The notes beneath the pieces were generated by a model. That model did no database searches. It was not told the DNA's origin and was given only the letters and a program-made list of their open reading frames with translations. From Cellulomonas sp. SG140 (GTDB lineage Bacteria; Actinomycetota; Actinomycetes; Actinomycetales; Cellulomonadaceae), in contig NZ_JANZLA010000010.1 of the NCBI RefSeq assembly GCF_025770785.1, positions 1 through 64,000 of the forward strand: a DNA stretch of 64,000 bases. Reading direction: 5' to 3'. A program made the translations under genes and the position numbers. Of the stretch, positions 1 to 8,953 are shown piece by piece (position 1 is the first letter of the stretch; each line of letters opens with the position of its first letter).

Positions 1-782
<782 letters not shown>

Positions 783-829
783 GTGGTGCTCCTCGAGAGT
801 CGTGACGGACGACCGCCCGGGAACGAGGA

Positions 830-860
830 AGGCCCCCGCCCTGGGCACAGGCGGAGGCCT
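830..860 (-). terminator. Attenuator-like hairpin in the infC leader
   Basis: Read on the minus strand, arm 860-850 pairs with arm 840-830: 11 bp with one U-G wobble and a 9-nt loop, followed by UUCCUCGUU. It lies 47 nt upstream of the infC AUC start inside the presumed 5' leader. A terminator-shaped hairpin between promoter and start suggests transcription attenuation of the infC operon. The structure is visible in the sequence; the function is inferred. Confidence 0.55.
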
Positions 861-897
861 CGGCAGCACCGCACCGGTGGTTGGTGACCACGCGGCG

Positions 898-967
898 GCA
901 CACGGCGCGGCCGTGTGCTGCGGACTGGACCCGGACCCTGTCGTCAGCACGTCCGGCGGACGTGCTG
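898..967 (-). promoter_or_regulatory. Two perfect inverted repeats in the infC/DUF1844 intergenic region
   Basis: Positions 898-906 and 910-918 are perfect 9-bp arms around a 3-nt spacer. Positions 945-954 and 958-967 are perfect 10-bp arms around a 3-nt spacer. A weaker arm pair sits near 983-998. All lie upstream of the attenuator-like hairpin in the infC direction, so they could fold successively in the leader RNA or be operators for either divergent gene. The rest of the 383-bp gap 783-1165 shows no gene, and I see no convincing infC promoter. Confidence 0.5.
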
Positions 968-1165
968 TGCGGTCGGGACCAAGGTGGGAGGTTCTCCACT
1001 TGTGCACCCGACGCGTGCGTCCGTCCGCACCCCCGCGGATGGTCCGTGGGAGCACAGGACAGGGCCTGCGCCAGGTCAGTCGTACCACAGGCTACCAGAC
1101 GGCGGCGGCGGCCCCTCCCGAGCCGGTACGCGGGCGCCCGTGGACACGATGAGAGGATGCGTCCC

Positions 1166-1600
1166 ATGACCGCGAACGCCAGCCCCGAGCAGCCGGTGAG
1201 CGCCTCCGCCGAGGCGCACGGCTCCGACGCCACGACGCGTCCTGCTCACGTGCACGAGTCGGTCGCCGAGGCGACGCGCGACATCGCCGACGTGTCGGCA
1301 GGCGAGGTGATCAGCACCGCGGCCGTGCACCTGATGAGCGCGGCGGCGGTGAAGTGCGGGCTCGCGGAGGACGGGCCCGCGGGAGCCGGTGCCGCGTACC
1401 TCGACCTGGACGAGGCCCGGAAGCTGATCACCGCGCTGGCGGCCCTGGTGACCGCGTCCGCGCCGGACCTCGGCGATCAGCACGCCCGGCCGCTGCGCGA
1501 CGGGCTCCGGTCGCTGCAGCTGGCGTTCCGCGAGGCGTCCCCGTACCCGGACGCCCGTGGCGAGGGCCCCGGCGAGAAGTTCACCGGTCCCGTGTCCTGA
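1166..1600 (+). CDS. DUF1844 family protein
   Basis: A 144-residue protein with an acidic, low-complexity N-terminal 40 residues followed by the DUF1844 core (VAEATRDIADVSAGEVISTA, HLMSAAAVKCGLAE, then LDEARKLITALAALV). The family is common in actinobacteria next to infC; its function is unknown. The start is ATG 1166, because GAGAGG at 1151-1156 is 9 nt upstream of it but directly abuts the other in-frame ATG at 1157. It is transcribed divergently from infC, and the next gene begins 24 nt downstream with its own promoter-like hexamer. It is predicted to be soluble and helical. Confidence 0.8.
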   Translation: MTANASPEQPVSASAEAHGSDATTRPAHVHESVAEATRDIADVSAGEVISTAAVHLMSAAAVKCGLAEDGPAGAGAAYLDLDEARKLITALAALVTASAPDLGDQHARPLRDGLRSLQLAFREASPYPDARGEGPGEKFTGPVS

Positions 1601-1612
1601 GCGGCGCGCTCC

Positions 1613-1618
1613 TATCCT
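1613..1618 (+). promoter_or_regulatory. Leaderless-type -10 element for the 1625 gene
   Basis: TATCCT lies exactly 6 nt before the GTG at 1625, and no Shine-Dalgarno sequence precedes that GTG. A TANNNT hexamer at this distance places transcription start at the start codon, as in actinobacterial leaderless genes. Confidence 0.55.
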
Positions 1619-1624
1619 TGCCGC

Positions 1625-2227
1625 GTGAGCGATGAGCCGACCGGCCTCGTCTGGAGCCAGCCCCCGCACCGGGACGACGAGACGCGGCCGCTCCCGGTCG
1701 TCGAGCCGGGTCGCCGCGGGCGTCGGCGCCCCGCGCCCCTGGTCGTCGTGCTCGTCGTCGCCCTGGTCGTCGCCCTCGTCGCGGTCGGCCGGATGATCCA
1801 GGTGACGACCGCGTGGCAGCGCTCGTCCGCGCAGTGGCAGGCGCTGGCACACACCCACGGGGACCAGCTCGCCCAGGCCCAGGCGGATCTCAAGGCGGCG
1901 CAGGACGAGCTGACCGCCACCCGCTCCCAGCTCGACACCGCACAGCAGCGGATCACCCAGCTGGCCGACGAGAAGGCCAAGCTCGGCGACACCACCGCCG
2001 CCCAGCAGCAGCTCGCCGACTACCAGGCACGGGTGTCGCAGGCGGCCGGCAAGGTCGCGACCTCCCTCGCCACCTGCATCGACGGCCAGAACAAGCTGAT
2101 CAGCTACCTGACCAACGCCTCCGCCTACGACCCGGCGTCCCTGGCGAGCTATCGCAACGACGTGCAGTCGTACTGCGGGCAGGCGACCGCCGCGAACACC
2201 GCGCTGCAGCGGGAGCTGTCGCGGTGA
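1625..2227 (+). CDS. Single-pass membrane protein with periplasmic-side coiled coil
   Basis: A 200-residue protein I cannot assign to a named family. Residues 1-37 are polar and Arg-rich. Residues 38-55 form one strongly hydrophobic helix (LVVVLVVALVVALVAVG), consistent with an uncleaved signal anchor. Residues about 75-150 are Gln/Ala/Asp-rich heptads (a coiled coil), followed by a small domain with two cysteines (ATCIDGQNK and SYCGQAT) that could form an extracytoplasmic disulphide. The GTG start is preceded by TATCCT-N6. Its TGA overlaps the GTG of the following lipoprotein protease by 4 nt, so the two are probably co-translated and may act together at the envelope. Confidence 0.7.
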   Translation: MSDEPTGLVWSQPPHRDDETRPLPVVEPGRRGRRRPAPLVVVLVVALVVALVAVGRMIQVTTAWQRSSAQWQALAHTHGDQLAQAQADLKAAQDELTATRSQLDTAQQRITQLADEKAKLGDTTAAQQQLADYQARVSQAAGKVATSLATCIDGQNKLISYLTNASAYDPASLASYRNDVQSYCGQATAANTALQRELSR

Positions 2228-2955
2228 GACGTCCCGTCGCCGTCGCACTCGTGGGCGGCGCCGCCCTGCTGGCCGGCTGCGGGGTGCTGCCCGGGATGCC
2301 GCCCCCCGTCCCGACCAGTGTCGTACCGACCAGCCTGCCGACGCCGTCGATCTCCGCAGGCACGTCGACGCTGTCGGCGGACGGGTTCGACGCCGTACGG
2401 CGGATGGCGGTCCGCGTCCGCAACGTCGGCTGCGGCCAGGTCTCCACCGGGTCCGGCTTCGCACTGACGGACCACGAGCTGGTGACCAACAAGCACGTCG
2501 TCGCCGACTCGGCATCCCTGCAGGTGTCGACGTACGACGGCCGCGACGTAGCGGTCACCGCGGCCAGCACCGCGAAGCTGGCGGACCTGGCGATCGTCCG
2601 GACCGCCGACGCGCTGCCGTCGGCGCCCCAGCTGGCCGCCCACGACCCGCAGACCGGTGACCCCGTGACGGTCGTCGGCTACCCGCTGGGCAGCCGGCTC
2701 ACGCTGACCGACGGGCACGTCATCGGGTCCACGACCGACCCGCTGAACGCGACGCTCGGGCAGGTGCTGGTGACCGACGCCCCGGTGGAACCGGGCAGCT
2801 CCGGGTCGGCGGCGCTCGGTGCCGACGGCACCGTGATCGGCGTCGTCTACGCCAAGAGCACGGACGGGCACAGCTACCTGGTACCGGTCAGCACGCTGCG
2901 CCGCATGCTCGACGACAGCTCGGCCTTCAGCCCCGCGCCGACCTGCACCGGCTGA
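2224..2955 (+). CDS. Trypsin-like serine protease lipoprotein
   Basis: A 243-residue protein. Residues 1-19 are a lipoprotein signal peptide with lipobox LLAGC (lipidated Cys19), followed by a Pro/Thr/Ser linker to about residue 50. The rest is a trypsin-like domain with a plausible catalytic triad: His91 in VTNKHVVAD, Asp121 in KLADLAIV, Ser193 in PGSSGSA. The GSGFAL and VVGYPLGS motifs are typical of HtrA/trypsin_2 proteases. No PDZ domain follows, unlike DegP/HtrA. It is predicted to be anchored outside the cytoplasmic membrane. The GTG start overlaps the TGA of the upstream coiled-coil gene (GTGA), which implies coupling. Substrate unknown; protein quality control or signalling is possible. 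Confidence 0.85.
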   Translation: MRRPVAVALVGGAALLAGCGVLPGMPPPVPTSVVPTSLPTPSISAGTSTLSADGFDAVRRMAVRVRNVGCGQVSTGSGFALTDHELVTNKHVVADSASLQVSTYDGRDVAVTAASTAKLADLAIVRTADALPSAPQLAAHDPQTGDPVTVVGYPLGSRLTLTDGHVIGSTTDPLNATLGQVLVTDAPVEPGSSGSAALGADGTVIGVVYAKSTDGHSYLVPVSTLRRMLDDSSAFSPAPTCTG

Positions 2956-2989
2956 CCGGCCCCCGGTCCGGCGCGCTCCACCGGTCGCG

Positions 2990-3712
2990 TCAGGCGCTGC
3001 GCAGCCTGAGCTCGAACGAGTCGACCCGCTCCGCGGCCACGGGGTCCGCCGCGAGCCGCTCGCCGACCCGCTGCAGCAGCGCGTCGAGCTGCTGGCGGTC
3101 CAGGCCCGCCCGCAACGTGAGGTCCACGGCGACCTCGGCACGCCCGCCCGGCACCGCCGCGCAGGCCACCACACCGTCGAGCCCGTCGAGGGCGGCGCGA
3201 ACGGCGTCCCGGACCGTTACCACCACGGCTCCGTCTGCGACCGCCGGTTCCCAGGGGCGGCCCTCCGCCAGCGCCACCACCGCCGGACGAGGCACCGTCA
3301 CGGCCGTCGGGCCCGCAGGGTCCAGCACCAGCACGGGCCAGCCGTCGGACACGGCGGACTGCGCCGCACGCGACGCCTCGGCCGGTACCGGCCGAGCGTC
3401 CTGGCGCCACGCCGCCAGGGTGGCGACGCTGCTGAACACCGGCAGCGCGGTGCGCCCGTCTTCGATCTGCAGCCCGACGACGCCGGCCGAGGCCGTCGAG
3501 TCGCCGGCGTGCTCGGCGGCAGCCTGCTCGGCGGACACCTCGGCGTGGGCCAGCACCGGCACCAGCACCCTGGTGGCGCTCAGCGCGACCACGACGTCGG
3601 CCAACGACGACCGTCCCTGTGCGTAGGCGCTGACCACGGCCGCGAGCGCCGGGTCCGCGGAGCCGTCGTCGTGCGCGAACGCCGAGGTCGGCGGGAGCTC
3701 GCGCGGGCTCAC
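2990..3712 (-). CDS. SseB family protein
   Basis: A 240-residue protein resembling the SseB N-terminal domain family ([31 protein letters not shown]), with a C-terminal part that looks like the usual second alpha/beta domain. Biochemical function is not established. The GTG start overlaps the TGA of hisA by 4 nt, making it the last gene of the his transcription unit. An SseB-like gene between hisA/priA and infC is a common actinobacterial arrangement. No signal peptide or membrane segment is seen. The convergent protease gene ends 34 nt away. Confidence 0.7.
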   Translation of the reverse strand: MSPRELPPTSAFAHDDGSADPALAAVVSAYAQGRSSLADVVVALSATRVLVPVLAHAEVSAEQAAAEHAGDSTASAGVVGLQIEDGRTALPVFSSVATLAAWRQDARPVPAEASRAAQSAVSDGWPVLVLDPAGPTAVTVPRPAVVALAEGRPWEPAVADGAVVVTVRDAVRAALDGLDGVVACAAVPGGRAEVAVDLTLRAGLDRQQLDALLQRVGERLAADPVAAERVDSFELRLRSA

Positions 3713-4452
3713 GGGCGCCCGGCGACCTGCAGCGCCGCCTCCAGCGTGAAGGCACCGGCGTACAGCGCCTTGCCCACGATGGCACCCTCGACGCCGACCG
3801 GGACGAGCGCGCGCAGCGTGCGCAGGTCGTCCAGGCTCGAGACGCCGCCCGAGGCGACCACCGGCGCGGACGTGCGGCCGCACACCTGGCGGAGAAGGTC
3901 GACGTTGGGGCCTCGCAGGGTGCCGTCCTTGGTCACGTCCGTCACGACGTAGCGGGCGCAGCCCGCGTCATCGAGGCGGGCGAGGACCTCCCACAGGTCC
4001 CCGCCGTCCTTCGTCCAGCCCCGTGCGGCGAGCGTGGTGCCCCGCACGTCGAGTCCCACCGCGACGCGGTCGCCGTGCGCCGCGATGGCCGAGGCCGTCC
4101 ACCCCGGGTCCTCGAGCGCCGCCGTGCCCAGGTTCACCCGTGCCGCGCCGGTCGCGAGCGCCCTGTCGAGGGAGGCGTCGTCGCGGATGCCGCCGGACAG
4201 CTCGACCCGGACCCCCCGCTCGGCGAGCTGAGCCGCGACGTCGGCGAGCAGCGCGGCGTTGGACCCGCGGCCGAAGGCCGCGTCGAGGTCCACCAGGTGC
4301 ACCCACTCGGCGCCCGCCTGCTGCCAGGCGAGCGCCGCATCCAGAGCGTCGCCGTACCCGGTCTCGGAACCGGCCTCCCCCTGCACCAGCCTGACGGCCT
4401 GGCCGTCCACCACGTCGACCGCCGGCAGCAGCTGCAGGCGCGGCTCGCTCAT
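3709..4452 (-). CDS. hisA: ProFAR isomerase HisA, probably bifunctional PriA
   Basis: A 247-residue (beta/alpha)8 barrel enzyme that isomerises ProFAR to PRFAR in histidine synthesis. The likely catalytic aspartates are Asp13 ([10 protein letters not shown]) and Asp176 ([13 protein letters not shown]). Phosphate-binding glycine motifs are at LSGGIRD (86-92), VASGGVSS and GAIVGKAL. The loop RGW (144-146) matches the Arg/Trp pair that lets actinobacterial PriA also isomerise phosphoribosylanthranilate (TrpF activity). Dual function is inferred, since I cannot see whether the genome has a separate trpF. The ATG start has GAGGAG 9 nt upstream. hisH ends 52 nt before it and sseB overlaps its stop. 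Confidence 0.93.
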   Translation of the reverse strand: MSEPRLQLLPAVDVVDGQAVRLVQGEAGSETGYGDALDAALAWQQAGAEWVHLVDLDAAFGRGSNAALLADVAAQLAERGVRVELSGGIRDDASLDRALATGAARVNLGTAALEDPGWTASAIAAHGDRVAVGLDVRGTTLAARGWTKDGGDLWEVLARLDDAGCARYVVTDVTKDGTLRGPNVDLLRQVCGRTSAPVVASGGVSSLDDLRTLRALVPVGVEGAIVGKALYAGAFTLEAALQVAGRP

Positions 4453-4504
4453 CTCGTCGTGCTCCTCACGTCGGAAACCAGGGGACTGCCGTGCGCGACG
4501 CGTG

Positions 4505-5155
4505 TCAGCGCAGGGAGGCGACCCAGTGGGACAGCAGCTGCGCCCCGGCGTCGCCGGACTTCTCGGGATGGAACTGGGTCGCTGCCAGGGGACCGTTCTC
4601 CACGGCGGCGACGAACCGGTCACCGTGCTCGGCCCACGTCACCAACGGCGGTGCCATCGGGCTGGGACGCGCCGCCGATCCCGTGAGCGGGAACGACCGC
4701 GCGGCGTAGGAGTGCACGAAGTAGAAGCGCTCGTCCTCGAGCCCGGCGAAGAGCGTCGACCCCTCCGGAGGCTGCACGGTGGCCCAGCCCATGTGCGGAA
4801 CGACCGGTGCCTCGAGGCGGTCCACCAGCCCGGGCCACTCCCCCAGCCCCGCGGTGCGCACACCGTGCTCGACGCCCTCCGCGAACATCACCTGCATCCC
4901 GACGCAGATGCCGAGCACCGGCCGGCCACCGGCGAGGCGGCGGTCGACGACCTGGTCACCCCCGACGGCGCGCAGCCCGGCCATCACGGCGGCGAATGCG
5001 CCGACGCCGGGCACGACGAGGCCGTCGGCCTGCTGGGCGCGGTCCTTGTCGGCGGTCAGCTCGACCTGCGCCCCGACCCTCTCGAGCGCGCGCACGGCGG
5101 AGCGCACGTTGCCGAAGCCGTAGTCCAGGACCACGACGTGGGGCTGCTGAGGCAC
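4505..5155 (-). CDS. hisH: Imidazole glycerol phosphate synthase glutaminase subunit
   Basis: A 216-residue class I glutamine amidotransferase that supplies ammonia to HisF for ring closure to imidazole glycerol phosphate and AICAR. The nucleophilic cysteine is in [10 protein letters not shown] and the His/Glu pair in [12 protein letters not shown]. The oxyanion strand is VVPGVGAFA. The GTG at 5155 is chosen over ATG 5176 because it puts the conserved [13 protein letters not shown] at residue 6 and because TACCCT lies exactly 6 nt upstream, so a leaderless transcript is likely. hisF, its partner, is not in this window. It sits between the unknown 5226 gene and hisA. Confidence 0.93.
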   Translation of the reverse strand: MPQQPHVVVLDYGFGNVRSAVRALERVGAQVELTADKDRAQQADGLVVPGVGAFAAVMAGLRAVGGDQVVDRRLAGGRPVLGICVGMQVMFAEGVEHGVRTAGLGEWPGLVDRLEAPVVPHMGWATVQPPEGSTLFAGLEDERFYFVHSYAARSFPLTGSAARPSPMAPPLVTWAEHGDRFVAAVENGPLAATQFHPEKSGDAGAQLLSHWVASLR

Positions 5156-5161
5156 GCCGTC

Positions 5162-5167
5162 AGGGTA
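5162..5167 (-). promoter_or_regulatory. Leaderless-type -10 element for hisH
   Basis: On the minus strand TACCCT is followed by 6 nt and the hisH GTG. No Shine-Dalgarno sequence is evident. This suggests a secondary promoter inside the his cluster, in the gap after the 5226 gene. Confidence 0.45.
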
Positions 5168-5225
5168 CCTGCGCATCGCGCGCCGTCTCCGCGGCGCCCG
5201 CGTCCGGGTCCGGCGCGCGGCGGCG

Positions 5226-5729
5226 TCAGTCCCGCGAGCGCCGCCCGGCGAGGGTTCGCAGGGCCCGCCACCGGGTCATGCCGACGCTGGTCACCGTGCC
5301 CGGCACGTCGGCTGCTCGCAGGCCCCCGAGCAGCAGGTCCTCGAGGAGCTGGGGCGCGTCGGACAGCACCAGGCCCGGTGGGAGGTCCCGCGTGCGTTCG
5401 CCAGCGACCCAGTGCGTGGCGGACACCTGCTCCTCACGGCGCTCCAGCAGCACGACCGGCACGGCGCGCAGCAGCTCGGAGATCGCCGCGGCCCCCTGCT
5501 CACCGGCGCCCGGGTCGCGCAGCACGGCGATCGCGCCGACGTCCGACGGGACGGCGTCGACGTCGACCTTGGCCAGCGCACAGGTGGCCGCGAGCGGCGC
5601 CGGGTCGGCCACGGGTGTCACGACGAGCGCGACCGAGGGGACCTCGTCGTCCAGCTCCGAGAGGTCGTCCGGGATCTCCAGACCCGCGAGCGGGTCGTCG
5701 TCAGCCCCCGACGGCACGGCGCCGCTCAC
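5226..5729 (-). CDS. Unknown protein encoded inside the his cluster
   Basis: A 167-residue protein that I do not recognise. The N-terminal 35 residues are acidic ([10 protein letters not shown]). The middle reads like alternating strands and helices ([32 protein letters not shown]), and the C-terminus is basic ([15 protein letters not shown]). No membrane segment, metal motif or P-loop is visible. Its GTG overlaps the hisB TGA by 4 nt, so it is translated with hisB, and codon use matches its neighbours. Position suggests a histidine-pathway accessory or regulatory role, but that is only guilt by association. Confidence 0.75.
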   Translation of the reverse strand: MSGAVPSGADDDPLAGLEIPDDLSELDDEVPSVALVVTPVADPAPLAATCALAKVDVDAVPSDVGAIAVLRDPGAGEQGAAAISELLRAVPVVLLERREEQVSATHWVAGERTRDLPPGLVLSDAPQLLEDLLLGGLRAADVPGTVTSVGMTRWRALRTLAGRRSRD

Positions 5730-6328
5730 AGGGCGCCCTTGGTGGACGGCACACCCTCCACCCGCGGGTCGAGCGCCACGGCCGCGCGCAGCGCGCGTGC
5801 CAGCGCCTTGAACTGCGCCTCGACGATGTGGTGGGGGTCGCGGCCGGCCAGCACGCGCACGTGGATGGTCATCGCCGCGTGGTGTGCGATCGACTCGAGC
5901 ACGTGCGCCGTCAGGGAGCCGGTGAAGTGGCCCCCGATGAGGTGGTACTGCTGCCCGGCCGGCTCACCGGAGTGCACGAAGTACGGGCGCCCGGACACGT
6001 CGACCACCGCCTGGGCGAGCGCCTCGTCGAGCGGCACGGTGGCGTCCCCGAACCGGGCGATCCCGCGCTTGTCGCCCAGCGCCTCACGCAGCGCCTCGCC
6101 GAGCACGATGGCCGTGTCCTCGACCGTGTGGTGCGCGTCGATGTGCGTGTCGCCCCGCGACTGCACCGTCAGGTCGAGCAACGCGTGCTTGCCGAGCGCC
6201 GTGAGCATGTGGTCGTAGAACGGCACGCCGGTGTCGATCGTCGTCCGCCCGGACCCGTCGAGGTCCAGCTCGACCACCACGCTCGACTCGCTCGTCGAGC
6301 GCTCCACCCGCGCCGTGCGACCGCTCAC
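5726..6328 (-). CDS. hisB: Imidazoleglycerol-phosphate dehydratase
   Basis: A 200-residue monofunctional HisB that dehydrates imidazole glycerol phosphate to imidazole acetol phosphate. The metal-binding repeats are visible: [16 protein letters not shown] and [14 protein letters not shown] in the first half, [13 protein letters not shown] and [18 protein letters not shown] in the second. Length is typical of the stand-alone enzyme, without the phosphatase domain of E. coli HisB. The GTG overlaps the hisC TGA (GTGA), and its own TGA overlaps the next GTG in the same way, so translation is tightly coupled across hisC-hisB-5226. Confidence 0.96.
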   Translation of the reverse strand: MSGRTARVERSTSESSVVVELDLDGSGRTTIDTGVPFYDHMLTALGKHALLDLTVQSRGDTHIDAHHTVEDTAIVLGEALREALGDKRGIARFGDATVPLDEALAQAVVDVSGRPYFVHSGEPAGQQYHLIGGHFTGSLTAHVLESIAHHAAMTIHVRVLAGRDPHHIVEAQFKALARALRAAVALDPRVEGVPSTKGAL

Positions 6329-7440
6329 AGTCCCGCCACCTCCACCAGGGCGGCCTTGAAGGCCGCCGTCTCCTGCGGGGTGCCGACCGACACCCGCAGC
6401 CATCCGGCCGGGCCGACCTCACGGATCAGCACGCCACGGTCGAGCAGACCCTGCCAGACGCGGTGCGCGTCGTCGAGGACCCCGAACAGCACGAAGTTGG
6501 CGTCCGAGTCGGCCGCCGTGAGCCCCTTGTCCCGCAGCCACGCCACGAGCCGGTCACGCTCGTCCCGCAGCGCCCCGACCTGGGCCATCAGCTCCTCGGA
6601 GTGCGCCAGCGCGGCGCGCGCGACCGCCTGCGTCACCGCCGACAGGTGGTACGGCAGCCGCACCACGCGCAGCGCGTCGACCAGGTCTGAGGCGGCGGCG
6701 AGGTACCCGACCCGCCCGCCGGCGAGGCCGAACGCCTTGGACATCGTGCGGCTCACGGCGAGGTTGGGGTGGTCGACGAGCAGCTCGAGCGCTGACGGCG
6801 TGCCGCGACGGCGGAACTCGCCGTACGCCTCGTCGACGACGACGACGCAGCCGTCGGGCACCTCGGCGGCCGCCGCGAGCACGGCCTCGACGGTCGCGAG
6901 AGGCAGCGCGGTTCCCGTGGGGTTGTTGGGGCTGGCGAGGAGCACGACGCTCGGCCGCTCCTCGGCGATCACGTCGTGCGCGTGCGCCGGGTCGAGGCTG
7001 AAGTCCTCCGCGCGGCGGCCGGTGACCCACCGGGTCGACGTGTCACGGGCGTACTCGGGATACATCGAGTACGTGGGGGCGAACGACACCGCGGTCCGCC
7101 CCGGGCCGCCGAAGGCCTGCAGCAGGTGCAGCATCACCTCGTTGGACCCGTTGGCCGCCCAGATCTGAGACGGGCCGAGCCGGACGCCCGACTCCGCGAG
7201 CAGGTAGGTCGCCAGGTCTGCCCGGAGGTCGGCGAAGTCCCGGTCGGGGTACCGGTTGAGGGTCGCGGCAGCGGTGCGCACCGCGGCAGCGATGTCGTCG
7301 ACCACGGCGGGCGAGGGAGGGTACGGGTTCTCGTTGACGTTCAGCCGCACGGGGACGTCCAGCTGCGGCGCGCCGTAGGGGTGCAGACCTGCCAGCTCGG
7401 GTCGTAGGGGCAGGGCGGCACGCGGCTGGTCGGCGGTCAC
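6325..7440 (-). CDS. hisC: Histidinol-phosphate aminotransferase
   Basis: A 371-residue fold-type I PLP aminotransferase that converts imidazole acetol phosphate and glutamate to histidinol phosphate. The substrate-binding N-terminus has [11 protein letters not shown]. The PLP lysine is Lys235 in [12 protein letters not shown], the cofactor-ring Asp is in [10 protein letters not shown] (about residue 203), and ASPNNPTG (169-176) is the usual loop. The GTG start has TAGACT exactly 6 nt upstream and no Shine-Dalgarno sequence, so it may be expressed leaderlessly besides reading through from hisD. A 118-bp gap separates it from hisD. Confidence 0.96.
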   Translation of the reverse strand: MTADQPRAALPLRPELAGLHPYGAPQLDVPVRLNVNENPYPPSPAVVDDIAAAVRTAAATLNRYPDRDFADLRADLATYLLAESGVRLGPSQIWAANGSNEVMLHLLQAFGGPGRTAVSFAPTYSMYPEYARDTSTRWVTGRRAEDFSLDPAHAHDVIAEERPSVVLLASPNNPTGTALPLATVEAVLAAAAEVPDGCVVVVDEAYGEFRRRGTPSALELLVDHPNLAVSRTMSKAFGLAGGRVGYLAAASDLVDALRVVRLPYHLSAVTQAVARAALAHSEELMAQVGALRDERDRLVAWLRDKGLTAADSDANFVLFGVLDDAHRVWQGLLDRGVLIREVGPAGWLRVSVGTPQETAAFKAALVEVAGL

Positions 7441-7446
7441 CGGACG

Positions 7447-7452
7447 AGTCTA
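7447..7452 (-). promoter_or_regulatory. Leaderless-type -10 element for hisC
   Basis: TAGACT on the minus strand, then 6 nt, then the hisC GTG. It lies in the 118-bp hisD-hisC gap, which also holds a direct repeat of CACCCCGCGGAC near 7525-7555. Confidence 0.5.
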
Positions 7453-7558
7453 GGGAGCGCCTCGGAGCACCCCTGCAGCGGTCCGCCGTGCGGGCCGGCG
7501 CGCAACCTCGTGCGCCCACCGCCGCACCCCGCGGACCGCCTCACCCCGCGGACGGCCG

Positions 7559-8881
7559 TCAGAAGCGGGCCCGCACCGCCTCACCGTGAGCCGGCAGCCG
7601 CTCGGCGTCGGCGAGCGCGACGACCCGGTCCGCCACGGCGGCCAGGGCCTCGGCGTCGTACTCGACGACCTGCACCGGGCGGACGAACGAGTGGACCCCG
7701 AGCCCGCTCGTGAAGTGCGACGAGCCCCCGGTCGGCAGCACGTGGTTCGACCCGGCCATGTAGTCCCCGAGCGACACCGGCGAGTACGGGCCGACGAAGA
7801 TCGCGCCGGCGCTCGTCACCTGCTCGGCGAGCGCGGCGGCGTCCTGCGTCTGGATCTCCAGGTGCTCGGCACCGTACGCGTTGACCACCTCGAGCCCCGC
7901 GGGGAGGTCGTCCACCAGCACGATCGCCGACTGCGTACCGGCCAGGGCCGTCCGCACGCGCTCCGCGTTCGCCGTCGCGGGCACCAGCTGAGCCAGCGCG
8001 GCGTCCACGGCGTCCGCGAGCGCCGACGACGGCGTGACCAGCACCGCCGCCGCCAGCGGGTCGTGCTCCGCCTGCGAGACCAGGTCCGAAGCGACGTGCC
8101 GCGCGTCCGCGGACTCGTCCGCGAGGATCGCGATCTCGGTGGGTCCCGCCTCCGCGTCGATGCCGACCCGCCCTCGGACCAGGCGCTTGGCGGCCGCGAC
8201 GTAGACGTTGCCGGGTCCCGTGATCACGTCCACCGGCTCGCACAGCACCGCACCGTCGCGGTCGTCCTCCCCGACGGCGCCGTAGGCGAACATCGCCACC
8301 GCCTGGGCTCCTCCCACGGCGTACACCTCGTCCACGCCGAGCAGCGCGCAGGTGCCCAGCACCACGGGGTCCGGAAGGCCGCCACGGTCCTTCTGCGGCG
8401 GCGAGGCGACGGCCAGCGACCCGACCCCGGCCTCCTGCGCCGCGACGACGTTCATCACCACCGACGACGGGTAGACGGCCAGGCCGCCGGGGACGTACAG
8501 CCCGACCCGCCGCACCGGGATCCAGCGCTGCCGCACCTGGGCGCCGGGCGCGAGGTCCGTGACGAACGGCGCGGGCCGCTGGGCGGCGTGCACCTGGCGG
8601 ACGCGACGGATCGTCTCCTCCAGGGCGTCGCGGATCTCCGGTGCCAGCGCCTCGACCGCTCGCGCCAGGACGTCCGCCGGCACCCGCAGGTGCTCGGGGC
8701 GCACGCCGTCGAACCGCTCCCCCAGCTCCCGGAGCGCAGCAGCACCGCGCGTCCGCACCGCCTCGAGCACGGGGAGCACCGCGGCGGCGGCGTGCTCGAC
8801 GTCCAGCTCCGCCCGAGGAAGCGCGTCGATCAGCTCACGTCGGGACAGGGAACGGCCGCGCAGGTCGATGCGGGAGATCAC
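7559..8881 (-). CDS. hisD: Histidinol dehydrogenase
   Basis: A 440-residue NAD- and zinc-dependent enzyme that oxidises histidinol to histidine in two steps. Recognisable stretches are [59 protein letters not shown] and [15 protein letters not shown], which carry the zinc-ligand and catalytic residues. Full length for the family. The GTG start is preceded by TAGACT-N7 with no Shine-Dalgarno sequence, making it the probable first gene of the his transcription unit. dnaE ends 72 bp upstream on the same strand. Confidence 0.97.
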   Translation of the reverse strand: MISRIDLRGRSLSRRELIDALPRAELDVEHAAAAVLPVLEAVRTRGAAALRELGERFDGVRPEHLRVPADVLARAVEALAPEIRDALEETIRRVRQVHAAQRPAPFVTDLAPGAQVRQRWIPVRRVGLYVPGGLAVYPSSVVMNVVAAQEAGVGSLAVASPPQKDRGGLPDPVVLGTCALLGVDEVYAVGGAQAVAMFAYGAVGEDDRDGAVLCEPVDVITGPGNVYVAAAKRLVRGRVGIDAEAGPTEIAILADESADARHVASDLVSQAEHDPLAAAVLVTPSSALADAVDAALAQLVPATANAERVRTALAGTQSAIVLVDDLPAGLEVVNAYGAEHLEIQTQDAAALAEQVTSAGAIFVGPYSPVSLGDYMAGSNHVLPTGGSSHFTSGLGVHSFVRPVQVVEYDAEALAAVADRVVALADAERLPAHGEAVRARF

Positions 8882-8888
8882 GGGGCGC

Positions 8889-8894
8889 AGTCTA
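8889..8894 (-). promoter_or_regulatory. Leaderless-type -10 element for hisD
   Basis: TAGACT on the minus strand, then 7 nt, then the hisD GTG. It is identical to the hexamers of hisC and lspA. It is the likely main promoter of the his operon. Confidence 0.55.
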
Positions 8895-8953
8895 GGCGGG
8901 CCTCCGCGGCGGGTCCGGGGCGTCCGAGACCCGCGGCGTGCGGCGTTCCGTCC

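Noticed and set aside
846..848. In-frame upstream GTG as an alternative infC start.
   Set aside because: It falls in the loop of the attenuator-like hairpin, lacks a Shine-Dalgarno, and would add 22 residues not seen in IF-3. ATC at 780-782 fits both ribosome site and family.
5174..5176. ATG as an alternative hisH start.
   Set aside because: It adds seven residues before the conserved glutaminase start. The GTG at 5155 has a leaderless-type -10 at the exact distance. A GGAG about 10 nt upstream of the ATG keeps it barely possible.
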